The notes under the pieces: model-generated | Database searches by the model: none | Told to the model about the DNA's origin: nothing | Seen by the model: the letters and a program-made list of their open reading frames with translations, nothing else | Made by a program: the position numbers and the translations under genes | DNA from: Dietzia sp. ANT_WB102 | GTDB lineage: Bacteria > Actinomycetota > Actinomycetes > Mycobacteriales > Mycobacteriaceae | DNA: 64,000 bases | Reading direction: 5' to 3' | Assembly (NCBI RefSeq): GCF_008369165.1 | Contig: NZ_VOBA01000001.1 | Location: 1,357,630 to 1,421,629 of the forward strand | Shown here: one piece after another, positions 50,933 to 58,988 of the stretch | How positions within the stretch are numbered: position 1 is the stretch's first letter | Layout of the letters: each line of letters starts with the position of its first letter

Positions 50933-52363
50933 ATGTCCCTCGTTGATGACGTGCACACTTCCGCCGCTGACCTGCTGCAGCGCCAACAGGCCGCCCAGTC
51001 CGCCGTCGCCCCTCCCTCCGCCGACGAGCGCCGGAGTCGCATCCAGGCCGTGATCGACCTGCTCGTCCGCCATCATGACGAATTCGCGGACGCTCTCGAC
51101 GCAGACTTCGGCGGCCGCCACCGCGGCTACTCGCTCATGACCGACATCCTGGGCTCGCTCGGTCCCCTCAAGCACTCCCGCGACAACCTCGAGACCTGGA
51201 TGCAGCGCGACGAGCGCCCCGCCTACGCGCCGTACGACCAGATGGGCGCCCGCGCCGAGGTCCGCTACGAGCCCAAGGGGTCGGTGGCGATCCTGGGCAC
51301 CTGGAACGCCCCGCTGTTCACCCTGTTCGCACCGCTGGCCGGGGTGCTCGCCGCCGGCAACCGCGCCGTGCTCAAGCCGTCGGAGATCACCTCCCGCACC
51401 GCCGAGCTTCTCCAGCGCCTGGCCGCGGCCGAACTCGACCCGGAGGTCGTCTCCGTGGTCACCGGCGGTCCCGAGGTCGCGGAGGAGCTCACGCTGCTGC
51501 CGTTCGACCACATCGTCGTCACCGGTAGCGCCCCCGTGGGCCGAGCCGTGATGGCCAACGCCGCCCGCAACCTCGTGCCCGTCACCCTCGAACTGGGCGG
51601 CAAATCGCCCGTCATCCTCGGCCGCACGGCGGACATCACCGACGCCGCCACCAAGATCGCGGTGGCCAAAGGCACCAACGGCGGCCAGATCTGCGTCAGC
51701 CCGGACACGGTCTACGTGCCGCGCGAACACTGCGACGCCTTCGCCGACGCCATGTCCGAGGCCTTCAGTGCGCTGTACCCCGCCGCCGGCGAGAACGCCG
51801 ACGTGATTGCGGCCGTCAACGACCGGCACCTCAAGCGGGTGGACGGTTACGTCCGCGACGCCGCCGAGCGCGGCGCCCGCGTCGTGACCGCGCCGGCCGA
51901 GGACCCGTCCACCGACGGTCGGCGACGCCCCCTGCGGATCGTCGTGGACCCGCCGGCCGACGCCGCCATCCGCGCTGAGGAGATCTTCGGCGCCGCCATG
52001 GTCGTCCAGCCCTACGACACGATCGACGAGGTGGTGGCCGAGATCGCCGCCGGCCCCACCCCGCTGGCCCTGTACTACTTCGGTCACGACGACGACGAGC
52101 GCGAGGACGTCCTGGCCCGCACCCGCTCGGGAGGCGTCACGGTCAACAACGTGATGATGCACCCCGGCATGAACGACGCCCCCTTCGGCGGCCTCGGCAA
52201 CTCCGGCATGGGCCACTACAACGGTCGAGAAGGGTTCCTCGAGTTCTCCCATGCCCGCACCGTCTTCCACGCGCCCGACGCCGACCCGAGAGGGGAGTGG
52301 GGCATGCTCCCGCCCTACGGCGAGCACTTCACCGCGATGATGGCCGCGCAGATCACGCCCTGA
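50933..52363 (+). CDS. Aldehyde dehydrogenase (coniferyl aldehyde dehydrogenase-like)
   Basis: 476 aa NAD(P)-dependent enzyme oxidising aldehydes to acids. Cofactor and catalytic motifs: LGTWNAPLFTLFAPLAGVLA, VTGSAPVGRAVM, catalytic glutamate in TLELGGKSPV, and catalytic cysteine in NGGQICVSPDTVY. C-terminal PFGGLGNSGMGHYNGREGF. The ATG at 50933 sits 15 bp after the ATPase gene, but no clear functional link to iron uptake is seen. An internally deleted copy lies at 42.4 kb. Confidence 0.92.
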   Translation: MSLVDDVHTSAADLLQRQQAAQSAVAPPSADERRSRIQAVIDLLVRHHDEFADALDADFGGRHRGYSLMTDILGSLGPLKHSRDNLETWMQRDERPAYAPYDQMGARAEVRYEPKGSVAILGTWNAPLFTLFAPLAGVLAAGNRAVLKPSEITSRTAELLQRLAAAELDPEVVSVVTGGPEVAEELTLLPFDHIVVTGSAPVGRAVMANAARNLVPVTLELGGKSPVILGRTADITDAATKIAVAKGTNGGQICVSPDTVYVPREHCDAFADAMSEAFSALYPAAGENADVIAAVNDRHLKRVDGYVRDAAERGARVVTAPAEDPSTDGRRRPLRIVVDPPADAAIRAEEIFGAAMVVQPYDTIDEVVAEIAAGPTPLALYYFGHDDDEREDVLARTRSGGVTVNNVMMHPGMNDAPFGGLGNSGMGHYNGREGFLEFSHARTVFHAPDADPRGEWGMLPPYGEHFTAMMAAQITP

Positions 52364-52427
52364 CCGCCCCGATCGGCTGCGCGGTGCCTACGCTGGCCGG
52401 ACCGCATCCACCCACCTCGGGAGACTC

Positions 52428-52865
52428 ATGACAGCACTGCGCACGTCCACGGCCGTTGTCGGCGCCGCGATCACGGCAGGCATCGCGGCGAGCGTGCTCG
52501 GCGCGGCGCCAGCACACGCCCAGCCGGCCGCCCCGCCGATTCCCCGGGGCATGCAACAGGTGGTCACCGACGTGATCGGCCCGCAGGACCCCGGGTTCTG
52601 GAACCCGTCGGTCACCGGCACACGCGTGCTCACCCCGGTCGACCAGGGAGTCGAGGTGGCGTGCGCGACGGGCTTCGACCCGGTGATCTCGTGCTCGTCG
52701 CTCGATATGCGAGAGTTCAGCCCGCAGCGCAGCCTGGGCTTCGTCGACGTGCCGACGCTTGGCGGCCCGCCATTGCGCATGTGGTTCGACTACCCGCGGT
52801 GGGGAGACGGCTCGACCGGGGACATGAACAGGCGGGTGCTCGAGTGGTGGGCGAGCAGGGGCTGA
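52428..52865 (+). CDS. Secreted hypothetical protein
   Basis: 145 aa. Signal peptide TAVVGAAITAGIAASVLGAA with AHA-Q cleavage, then a small domain with two cysteines (VEVACATGFDPVISCSS), likely disulfide-bonded, and a Trp/Pro-rich C-terminus (MWFDYPRWGDGSTGDMNRRV). GGGAGACTC lies about 6 nt upstream. Family not recognised; resembles short secreted actinobacterial proteins. Confidence 0.65.
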   Translation: MTALRTSTAVVGAAITAGIAASVLGAAPAHAQPAAPPIPRGMQQVVTDVIGPQDPGFWNPSVTGTRVLTPVDQGVEVACATGFDPVISCSSLDMREFSPQRSLGFVDVPTLGGPPLRMWFDYPRWGDGSTGDMNRRVLEWWASRG

Positions 52866-52938
52866 GTCGTCGCGCGCTGCGGCGTGAGTGTACGACTGAG
52901 CCGCAACACTGACCGCAACGTGAGGGAGCGAGGACGCC

Positions 52939-53136
52939 GTGAGCATGAACGCAGCACACGTCGAAACGATCCGGAAAGGGGTCGGCCGGTTTGGCATCGA
53001 TGTCGAGGTGGTCCAGGAGCATGGGGAGACGACGGTGATCGTCCGCCAGGATGGGGCTGAAATAACAATCCCCCCCGAGCTGGTCCTCGATCTCGCCGAC
53101 GCGCTCCAGGACGCCGCCGACTACGCCGACCAATAA
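52939..53136 (+). CDS. Small hypothetical protein
   Basis: 65 aa from GTG 52939 (ATG three codons in is possible). Acidic, beta-rich start (VEVVQEHGETTVIVRQDGAE) and an amphipathic C-terminal helix (LVLDLADALQDAADYADQ). GAGGGAGCGAGGA upstream gives a ribosome-binding site. No known domain recognised. Confidence 0.5.
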   Translation: MSMNAAHVETIRKGVGRFGIDVEVVQEHGETTVIVRQDGAEITIPPELVLDLADALQDAADYADQ

Positions 53137-53304
53137 CCCGCCCCGCCGAGTGGTCACAAATGTGCGGTTCGCCAGACCGCGAACAGGGGAAACGTGAACG
53201 GAATCGACCGCGCGACGCGCGAGGAAGACCGGATGGGACACCTCGCGCCGGCGGGGGCCGTCGGCGTCGTTTGAGTCCGGTGCCTCGAGGTCAGGCGGAG
53301 GAGT

Positions 53305-53499
53305 TCACTCCTCGATTCGCAGAGCGGCCATCGGGCACTTCTCTACCGCCTTGCGGACGAGCCTAACGTGCTCGGCGGGGACGTCGTCTACGACAATGCG
53401 AACGATCTCGTCGTCGTCGTTCAGTTCGAACACTGCCGGCACCAGTCCCACGCACACCGCCTGGCCCTCGCAGCGGTTCGGGTCCACGATCACCCTCAT
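53305..53499 (-). CDS. 3Fe-4S type ferredoxin
   Basis: 64 aa. [20 protein letters not shown] has cysteines at 10 and 16; the third ligand is in [14 protein letters not shown]. The absent second-position cysteine implies a [3Fe-4S] cluster, as in ferredoxins that feed electrons to cytochromes P450 or other oxygenases. ATG 53499 is chosen; a longer frame to 53571 adds a non-conserved basic leader. Divergent from fdxA across a short palindromic promoter region. Confidence 0.82.
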   Translation of the reverse strand: MRVIVDPNRCEGQAVCVGLVPAVFELNDDDEIVRIVVDDVPAEHVRLVRKAVEKCPMAALRIEE

Positions 53500-53576
53500 G
53501 TCGATCCCCCTCACTCCCGGTGTGGCACGCCGTACTCGGCTCTGACTCGAACGAGTAGCCGCGTTCACCATTTACT

Positions 53577-53590
53577 CCAATGGGTATTGG
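53577..53590. promoter_or_regulatory. Palindrome in the ferredoxin divergent promoter
   Basis: CCAAT-GGGT-ATTGG sits between the divergent ferredoxin genes, followed by TATATTAT, a -10-like sequence for fdxA. Candidate operator for the adjacent SufR-like regulator or another redox regulator. Confidence 0.4.
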
Positions 53591-53628
53591 ATATATTATC
53601 ACCGTCACAGAGCCTCGAGGAGGGGAAC

Positions 53629-53970
53629 ATGACCTATGTGATCGCCGAACCCTGTGTCGACGTCATGGATCGCAGCTGCGTCGAGGAATGCCCGGTCGAC
53701 TGCATCTACGAAGGCGGCCGCGCCCTGTACATCCACCCCGACGAGTGCGTGGACTGCGGAGCCTGCGAGCCGGTCTGCCCCGTCGAGGCGATCTTCTACG
53801 AGGACGACCTGCCGGCCGAGTGGAGCGACTACGCGGCCGACAACGCGGATTTCTTTGAACAACCACTGCCTGGCCGGGACAGCGCACTGGGCTCCCCGGG
53901 CGGGGCGGCAAAGGTGGGGCCGGTGCCGGCAGACGCGCCGCTCGTGGCATCACGCCCTCCCGCCGAATAG
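53629..53970 (+). CDS. fdxA: 7Fe ferredoxin (FdxA type)
   Basis: 113 aa. [20 protein letters not shown] then [20 protein letters not shown] and [12 protein letters not shown]: the classic [3Fe-4S][4Fe-4S] actinobacterial ferredoxin A signature. Transfers electrons in central and stress metabolism. GAGGAGGGGAAC is a strong ribosome-binding site 4-10 nt upstream of ATG 53629; an in-frame extension to 53368 crosses the opposite ferredoxin gene and is rejected. The C-terminal 25 residues are a low-complexity tail. Confidence 0.93.
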   Translation: MTYVIAEPCVDVMDRSCVEECPVDCIYEGGRALYIHPDECVDCGACEPVCPVEAIFYEDDLPAEWSDYAADNADFFEQPLPGRDSALGSPGGAAKVGPVPADAPLVASRPPAE

Positions 53971-53993
53971 GCCCGCTTCGGCCGGCCGGCCCG

Positions 53994-54677
53994 ATGCGCA
54001 TCCCGGCTAGGATCTCGGGCGTGGAAGGCCGAACGCGACTCCGGGTCCTGGCCGCCGTGCGCTCGGCGGCAGGGCCGATGAGGGTTGACGAGCTGGCGGA
54101 ACAACTGGCTCTCCACCCCAACACCGTCCGCTTCCACCTAGAGACGCTGCAATCCGACGGGACCGTTGAGCGCTCCGAACAGCACCACGGCGGCCGCGGG
54201 CGCCCCAGCGCGGTCTATACGGCTACTGCGCAGCCCGGCTCGCTCGGCCACCGGGACCCGGTGCTGCTATCCCGGATCCTCGTCGAAGGAGCCGAAAGCC
54301 GCGCCGCGGACGGTGACCACTCGGAGGTGTGGGAGGCCGGCCGACGCTGGGGCGAGAAGCGGTGCCTCGGCGCCGGCTCGAGCGACATCCATGAGGCGAT
54401 CGCGCGGCATCTCGACCAGACCGGGTTCGCGCCCGGGGCCGCGCGCCCAGACGACGACGGCAGCGGCCGTACGCGGATCTCGCTGCTCAACTGCGCATTC
54501 GCCGACCTGGCCGACACCCAGCAAGCCAGCGTGTGCGCCCTCCACGCCGGCATGCTCGAGGGGGTGCGGCAGGCAGTCGACACCCATGCCGCATGGGATG
54601 TGGAACTGCGCCCGTTCGTCACGCCGTCCGTCTGCGAGGTCACCATATGTTGCCGCAGAGCCGCCAGCGATCGGTGA
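53994..54677 (+). CDS. Helix-turn-helix regulator with conserved cysteines (SufR-like)
   Basis: 227 aa. N-terminal winged helix (LDELAEQLALHPNTVRFHLE-like segment VDELAEQLALHPNTVRFHLE) with HHGGRGRPSAVYT wing. The C-terminal sensor domain has SLLNCAFADLADTQQASVCA then LHAGMLEGV and VTPSVCEVTICC, i.e. cysteines spaced like those that ligate an Fe-S cluster in SufR-type repressors. Located 23 bp after fdxA on the same strand, so it may control ferredoxin genes and sense cluster status. GTG 54021 is an alternative start. Confidence 0.72.
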   Translation: MRIPARISGVEGRTRLRVLAAVRSAAGPMRVDELAEQLALHPNTVRFHLETLQSDGTVERSEQHHGGRGRPSAVYTATAQPGSLGHRDPVLLSRILVEGAESRAADGDHSEVWEAGRRWGEKRCLGAGSSDIHEAIARHLDQTGFAPGAARPDDDGSGRTRISLLNCAFADLADTQQASVCALHAGMLEGVRQAVDTHAAWDVELRPFVTPSVCEVTICCRRAASDR

Positions 54678-54706
54678 GCGCCACCGACATCCCCCGGAAG
54701 CGCGGC

Positions 54707-54720
54707 ACAACATTTGTTGT
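54707..54720. promoter_or_regulatory. ACAACA-TT-TGTTGT palindrome
   Basis: A perfect 14-bp dyad about 30 bp after the regulator gene and 100 bp before the epimerase-like gene. Likely operator or promoter-proximal site; binding protein unknown. Confidence 0.4.
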
Positions 54721-54822
54721 ACCCGCCGGGGATGGTGTGACGCGGGCCGTCAGAATGGGGTGCACCTGACCGTCCCCGCCCGGCCCGTCGTGGCTCGCGC
54801 ACCGTATGAAAGGCGTCCTGCC

Positions 54823-55749
54823 ATGAAGGTCCTCGTCGTCGGTGGCACCGGCATGATCGGTGCCCACGTGGCCACCCTGCTGCGCGAGAGGGGCGACGAC
54901 GTCACCGTCGCCGCGCGCGGGCCGGTGCCACACACCTCGCCGGTCGCCGACTTCCCGTTGATTACCGCCGACTACACGGTGCCCACCCTCACCGCCGACG
55001 ACCTGTCCGGGTTCGAGGGCATCGCCTTCGCCGCCGGGCAGGACATCCGGCACAAGACCCGTACCGACGACGACGAGGAGTTCTGGCGCACCACGCAGAG
55101 CGAGGGGGTCCCGCGGTTCGCGGCCCTGGCCAAAGCGGCAGGCGTGACTCGGTTCGTACAGGTCGGCAGCTACTACCACCAGTACGATCCGGCGCTCGCA
55201 GACGCCAACCCGTACGTGGCCGCGCGCCGGGACGCCGACGAACGGACGCGGGCGCTCGCCGACTCGTCCTTCGCGGCGTGCACGCTCAACCCTCCCTCGA
55301 TCCTCGGGGTCGTCCCGGGGGCCTCCGCCGAGAGGTATCGCAGGTTCGTCGCCTGGGCGGCCGGAGACCAGCCGGACATCCCGGACTTCGCTCCACCCGG
55401 CGGCACCAACTACATGTCCGCGCGGTCGCTCGCCCAGGCCGTCGCGGGGGCCCTGCACCGTGGTGAGCCCGGGGCCGCCTACCTCGTCGGGGACGAGAAC
55501 CTGACCTACCGGGAATTCTTCCAACGCATGGTGGACGCCGCCGGCGGTGGTCGCACGATCGTCGAGCGCGACGAACCGCATCCGCTGCTGCCCGACGCCG
55601 CGATTCTGCAGGGCCGGGGCAACACCATCGCCTATGAGACGGACGCCGAGACGATGCGCGTGCTCGACTACCGCCGCGGTGACTGCACCAGAGCGATCGG
55701 ACAGCTGGTCACGACGGTCCGCGACTACGAACGCACCGCCGGACGGTGA
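54823..55749 (+). CDS. NAD(P)-dependent epimerase/dehydratase-like protein (atypical SDR)
   Basis: 308 aa. VLVVGGTGMIGAHVATLLRE is the Rossmann motif. QVGSYYHQYDP replaces the usual Tyr-x-x-x-Lys site, and FAACTLNPPSILGV follows the family. Probably a nucleotide- or quinone-linked oxidoreductase of the extended SDR class; substrate unknown. ATG 54823 is chosen because the dinucleotide motif starts directly after it; a much longer in-frame extension overlaps the regulator gene. Confidence 0.8.
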   Translation: MKVLVVGGTGMIGAHVATLLRERGDDVTVAARGPVPHTSPVADFPLITADYTVPTLTADDLSGFEGIAFAAGQDIRHKTRTDDDEEFWRTTQSEGVPRFAALAKAAGVTRFVQVGSYYHQYDPALADANPYVAARRDADERTRALADSSFAACTLNPPSILGVVPGASAERYRRFVAWAAGDQPDIPDFAPPGGTNYMSARSLAQAVAGALHRGEPGAAYLVGDENLTYREFFQRMVDAAGGGRTIVERDEPHPLLPDAAILQGRGNTIAYETDAETMRVLDYRRGDCTRAIGQLVTTVRDYERTAGR

Positions 55750-55842
55750 CCCCGTGGGCCGCGCGCCCGACCAGGAGCCGAACCCACCAGGGCCCCCGTA
55801 CGGTGGGCGGCAGAGCAGCCGCCACCGCAGAGGAGAGTCCAC

Positions 55843-56874
55843 GTGAAGCTATCGATCGTTGACCTCGGGACCGTGGCTCCCGGGATCACCGAGAAGGAGG
55901 CGCTCGCCGATTCTTTGGAGGGCGCCCGTCATGCGGAGGCGGCCGGGTTTCATCGCGTGTGGTTCGCCGAGCATCACTTGAGTCGGTCGGGGGCCTCGCA
56001 TCATCCGGAGCTGCTGATAGCGGCGGCCGCCACGCAGACCTCGGAGATCCGGCTCGGGTCGGGGGCGGTGCTGATGAACCACTACAGCCCGTTCAAGGTG
56101 GCCGAGATGTTCAAGCAGCTCGAGGCGATGGCGCCCGGCCGCATCGATCTGGGGATGGGGCGCGCCACCGCCGGGCCGGTGCTGGACCTGGCGCTGCAGC
56201 AGAACCGTGAGCACCCCGCGCAGGTCGATCACCAGCAGCAAGTGCTGGAAACGCTGGCGTGGCTGTACGGGACGTTCCCCTCAGACCACCCGTTCGCCGG
56301 GCATCAGCTGATGGCGAGCGTGCCCGAGATCCCGCAGACCTGGCTGCTCGGCTCCAGTCCCAGTGGCTCCAACCTGGCTGCAGGCTTGGGTATCGGCTAC
56401 ACGTTCGCCGGGTTCATCAACCCGCGTGGCGCGGCCCCGGCGCTGCGCCACTACCGGGAGTCGTTCCAGCCGCAGGGTTTCGGGCTCGACACCCCGCGCG
56501 CGATCCTGGCGGTCAACGTCACGGTGGGGGACACCGCCGCCGAGGGCCTGCACCTGGCCAACTCGCCGAAGGGCTTCTACTCGCGTCTCGGCCGGGCCGG
56601 ACGCGCGGCGGGCCAGGTGACGGTGCCGTCGGCGGACGAGGGTGCGCGCGAAATGACCGATGCTGAGCGGGACGAGCCCACGTCGATCGTGGACGGGCAG
56701 TGGCCGCGCTTCGTGGCCGGCGGGCCCGACGAGGTGCGGGCGACGCTGGAGCAGATGCTCGACGAGTCCGGCGCCGACGAACTCATGATCCAGGACATGA
56801 TCGCCGACCCGGTCGCCCGGCGACACTCACACACCCTGCTGGCCGAGATGTTCGAGCTGGCGCCGAGGCGGTAG
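55843..56874 (+). CDS. LLM-class (luciferase-like) flavin-dependent oxidoreductase
   Basis: 343 aa TIM-barrel flavoenzyme of the bacterial luciferase family. VWFAEHHLSRSGASHHPELL, RLGSGAVLMNHYSPFKVAEM, DLGMGRA and WLLGSSPSGSNLAAGLGIGY are family motifs. Uses reduced flavin (FMN or F420) to oxygenate or reduce an unknown substrate. GTG 55843 follows GAGGAGAG by 6 nt. Its last 17 codons reappear in the chimeric scar at 36.1 kb. Confidence 0.88.
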   Translation: MKLSIVDLGTVAPGITEKEALADSLEGARHAEAAGFHRVWFAEHHLSRSGASHHPELLIAAAATQTSEIRLGSGAVLMNHYSPFKVAEMFKQLEAMAPGRIDLGMGRATAGPVLDLALQQNREHPAQVDHQQQVLETLAWLYGTFPSDHPFAGHQLMASVPEIPQTWLLGSSPSGSNLAAGLGIGYTFAGFINPRGAAPALRHYRESFQPQGFGLDTPRAILAVNVTVGDTAAEGLHLANSPKGFYSRLGRAGRAAGQVTVPSADEGAREMTDAERDEPTSIVDGQWPRFVAGGPDEVRATLEQMLDESGADELMIQDMIADPVARRHSHTLLAEMFELAPRR

Positions 56875-56922
56875 GCAATACCCTTTTCGGTCGATGTCCT
56901 GAGAGGGGACCGCCGCAGAAAG

Positions 56923-57849
56923 TTAGTGCGCCCCTGGGGCGGCGATCGGGGCGCGCTCGGCGGCCGACCCGGCCTCGTGCAGGTCGACCACGTCACCCTC
57001 GCAGATCGTGCCCGGGGTGACGACGCGGAGGTAGACGCCCAGTTCCATGCCGGTACTGGTTGCCAGGGCCCGCAGGATGGCCCGGTCGTGCGGGAGCTCT
57101 GCCTGCGGCAGGCCCACCATGATGCACCGCGCGATAGGCATCACCACGTCGCACTCGACCTCGCCGATCTGGAGCCGGCGGCCCACCCAGTCGAGCTCCG
57201 GACACCCGCCGCTTGCCGTCTCAATTCCGGCATCGGTCTCCAGGATGATGTTCTTGCGAAACCGTCGGGAGTCGATCGCCGAGTCCGGCGCCGCCCGACG
57301 GACGGTGGCCAGAGAGGCGGTCGTGAGTAGAGACAGGGGCATCGCATCGAAATAGGTGCCCGGCGGGGTCGCGAACCGGGACAGCTCGGCCAGCACGTCC
57401 TCGGGCAGGGCGGAGAAGTCCGGGAACTCCTCGTTCGGTCCCAGGTCGTGTTGGGCGAGCATCTCGCTCTTGCTGGTTCGCACCCTGCGGTAGTGCGCGT
57501 GGTCGTCCCGCGGCATGCGTGGCCACAGCGTCACGTCGCGGCCGACCGTCTTCGAGAGGGCCGCATGGATGTCGTCGTCGTCGCTGCGCCGCACCGACCC
57601 GTCGGGAAACGTGATCTCCACCGGCGGCGTCGAATCCCCGGCCGGCTCCTCGAGGTAGCGGGCGTGGAACTGCAACAGGGAGGTGATGCGTTTGGCGCCG
57701 CGGATCTCCCCGACGGTCTCGTCGCGCAGCCCCCACCCTCGGTCGCCGGGCACACCCCAGCGGGTGGTGATCTCCGCCGTGGACAGGCGATCACCCTGCA
57801 TCGACTTGACGGGATACCGCCACAGTTCACCGACCCGGCCCACTCGCAT
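56923..57849 (-). CDS. MOSC domain protein (molybdenum cofactor-linked)
   Basis: 308 aa. The N-terminal MOSC beta-barrel (VGELWRYPVKSMQGDRLSTA) is followed by the MOSC domain with SRRFRKNIILETD, PIARCIMVGLPQAELPHDRA and GVYLRVVTPGTICEGDVV. Related proteins move sulfur or bind molybdenum cofactor (YiiM/mARC-like). ATG 57849 matches the family start better than the upstream in-frame ATG at 57900. Convergent with the luciferase-like gene. Confidence 0.88.
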   Translation of the reverse strand: MRVGRVGELWRYPVKSMQGDRLSTAEITTRWGVPGDRGWGLRDETVGEIRGAKRITSLLQFHARYLEEPAGDSTPPVEITFPDGSVRRSDDDDIHAALSKTVGRDVTLWPRMPRDDHAHYRRVRTSKSEMLAQHDLGPNEEFPDFSALPEDVLAELSRFATPPGTYFDAMPLSLLTTASLATVRRAAPDSAIDSRRFRKNIILETDAGIETASGGCPELDWVGRRLQIGEVECDVVMPIARCIMVGLPQAELPHDRAILRALATSTGMELGVYLRVVTPGTICEGDVVDLHEAGSAAERAPIAAPGAH

Positions 57850-57946
57850 GCTTTCGTCACCTCGCCCGCCGGACCCCGTCGGCCCAGGCACAGGTCGCAC
57901 CGTAGCAATGTGTTGACACCTGTCGGCGCTATTCAGCGAGTCCGGT

Positions 57947-58012
57947 GCGCCCGGCCCCGCGCCCGATTGCGCCCGGCCCCGCGCCCGATAGCGTCCGGCC
58001 CGGCGCCCGGGC
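57947..58012. repeat. 22-bp tandem repeat, three copies
   Basis: GCGCCCGGCCCCGCGCCCGA plus two bases is repeated exactly at 57947 and 57969 (differing in the last base) and imperfectly at 57991. It lies at the 3' end of the short-chain dehydrogenase gene, just downstream of its stop. Possibly a hypervariable terminator-like region. Confidence 0.75.
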
Positions 58013-58017
58013 GCCGG

Positions 58018-58863
58018 TCAGTTCCCGCCGTGGCCCTTGAAATTGTCCATCGAGGAGTAGACCTTGAAGACCTTGTCGGCCAGCACGTCCCACACCCGCG
58101 TCGGCAGGATGCCGCGCAGGGCCATCGAGACCTTGACCGTCCACGGGCGGAGCACCACCGGCTGACGGTCGAGCATGCCCTGCCAGGCCGCGTCCGCGGC
58201 AGCCTCGGGGGTCATGATCGGCGTCATCAGCGGACCGCGGGCGCCCTCGAACATGCCGGTGGAGACGAAGCTCGGGCAGAAGGCCGTCACCGCCACGTGA
58301 GAGTTCCCGCTGCTCTCCATCTCCAGTCGGAGCGACTCGCTCCACCCGAGAAGCGACCACTTGGAGGCGGCGTACACGCTCATCCCCGGATTGGCGAGTG
58401 TGCCGGCCGCGGACGAAATGTTGAGGATGCGGTGCTCGCGGGACCGGTCGGCGATCATCGCCGGCAGGAACTCCCGCGTCACCAGCATGGGCGCCAGCGC
58501 GTTGATGGCCATCGTCGGTTCGATGTCGCGGGCGATGTCCTGATCGGCGAAGTAGCCGCCGCGCACGATGCCCGCGTTGTTGATGAGGATGGTCACCGAG
58601 CCGAGGTCGTCGCGGGTGCGCTGCGCGGTCGAGGCGATCGCCGCGGCATCCGCCAGATCGACACCGTACGCACGGACCTCGCATGCAGGGGTGGTTATTT
58701 CCTGCGCGAGCGTGGTGGCCGCGGGTAGGTCTACGTCCCACAGGGCCACGGCACGGGCCCCCTCACGCACCGCGCGACGCGCGTAAAGCTCTCCCATGCC
58801 GCGGGCGGCTCCGGTGACGACGACCGTCGCTCCACGGACAACGTTGTTCGAATTATCGCTCAT
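58018..58863 (-). CDS. Short-chain dehydrogenase/reductase
   Basis: 281 aa classical SDR. Cofactor motif VVTGAARGMGELYARR, ILINNAGIVRG, catalytic serine in LNISSAAGTLANPG, and Tyr/Lys in YAASKWSLLGW. NAD(P)-dependent oxidation/reduction of an alcohol; the C-terminal extension after residue 200 with TPIMTPEAAADAAWQGML is common in actinobacterial steroid- and lipid-related SDRs. A palindrome 70 bp upstream may control it. Confidence 0.9.
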   Translation of the reverse strand: MSDNSNNVVRGATVVVTGAARGMGELYARRAVREGARAVALWDVDLPAATTLAQEITTPACEVRAYGVDLADAAAIASTAQRTRDDLGSVTILINNAGIVRGGYFADQDIARDIEPTMAINALAPMLVTREFLPAMIADRSREHRILNISSAAGTLANPGMSVYAASKWSLLGWSESLRLEMESSGNSHVAVTAFCPSFVSTGMFEGARGPLMTPIMTPEAAADAAWQGMLDRQPVVLRPWTVKVSMALRGILPTRVWDVLADKVFKVYSSMDNFKGHGGN

Positions 58864-58932
58864 GTCTGCACTCCTTCTCCGGCGGACCGGGGCTTACGTT
58901 CACGGGGCGACGCATGGCAGCCCTGGAACGAC

Positions 58933-58952
58933 AGGTTACCCGCGAGTAACCT
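58933..58952. promoter_or_regulatory. 20-bp palindrome upstream of the SDR gene
   Basis: AGGTTAC-CCGCGA-GTAACCT, perfect 7-bp arms, 70 bp ahead of the SDR start, in the position of a TetR/MarR-type operator. A looser GGTTACC...GGGTAT motif occurs at about 61811, upstream of the cholesterol oxidase gene, hinting at shared control. Confidence 0.5.
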
Positions 58953-58988
58953 TCGGGTTGTGGATCGGAACCCTCGGGTCCCCGCCGT

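Noticed and set aside
50399-52327. 642-codon open frame antisense to aldehyde dehydrogenase
   Set aside because: Shadow of the intact aldehyde dehydrogenase gene; the sense frame has all catalytic motifs.
54166-54822. Long N-terminal extension of the epimerase-like gene
   Set aside because: It would overlap the regulator gene in a different frame; the Rossmann motif begins right after ATG 54823.
57448-58728. 426-codon plus-strand frame over the MOSC and SDR genes
   Set aside because: Crosses two genes with complete family motifs on the other strand and has Arg/His-rich shadow composition.
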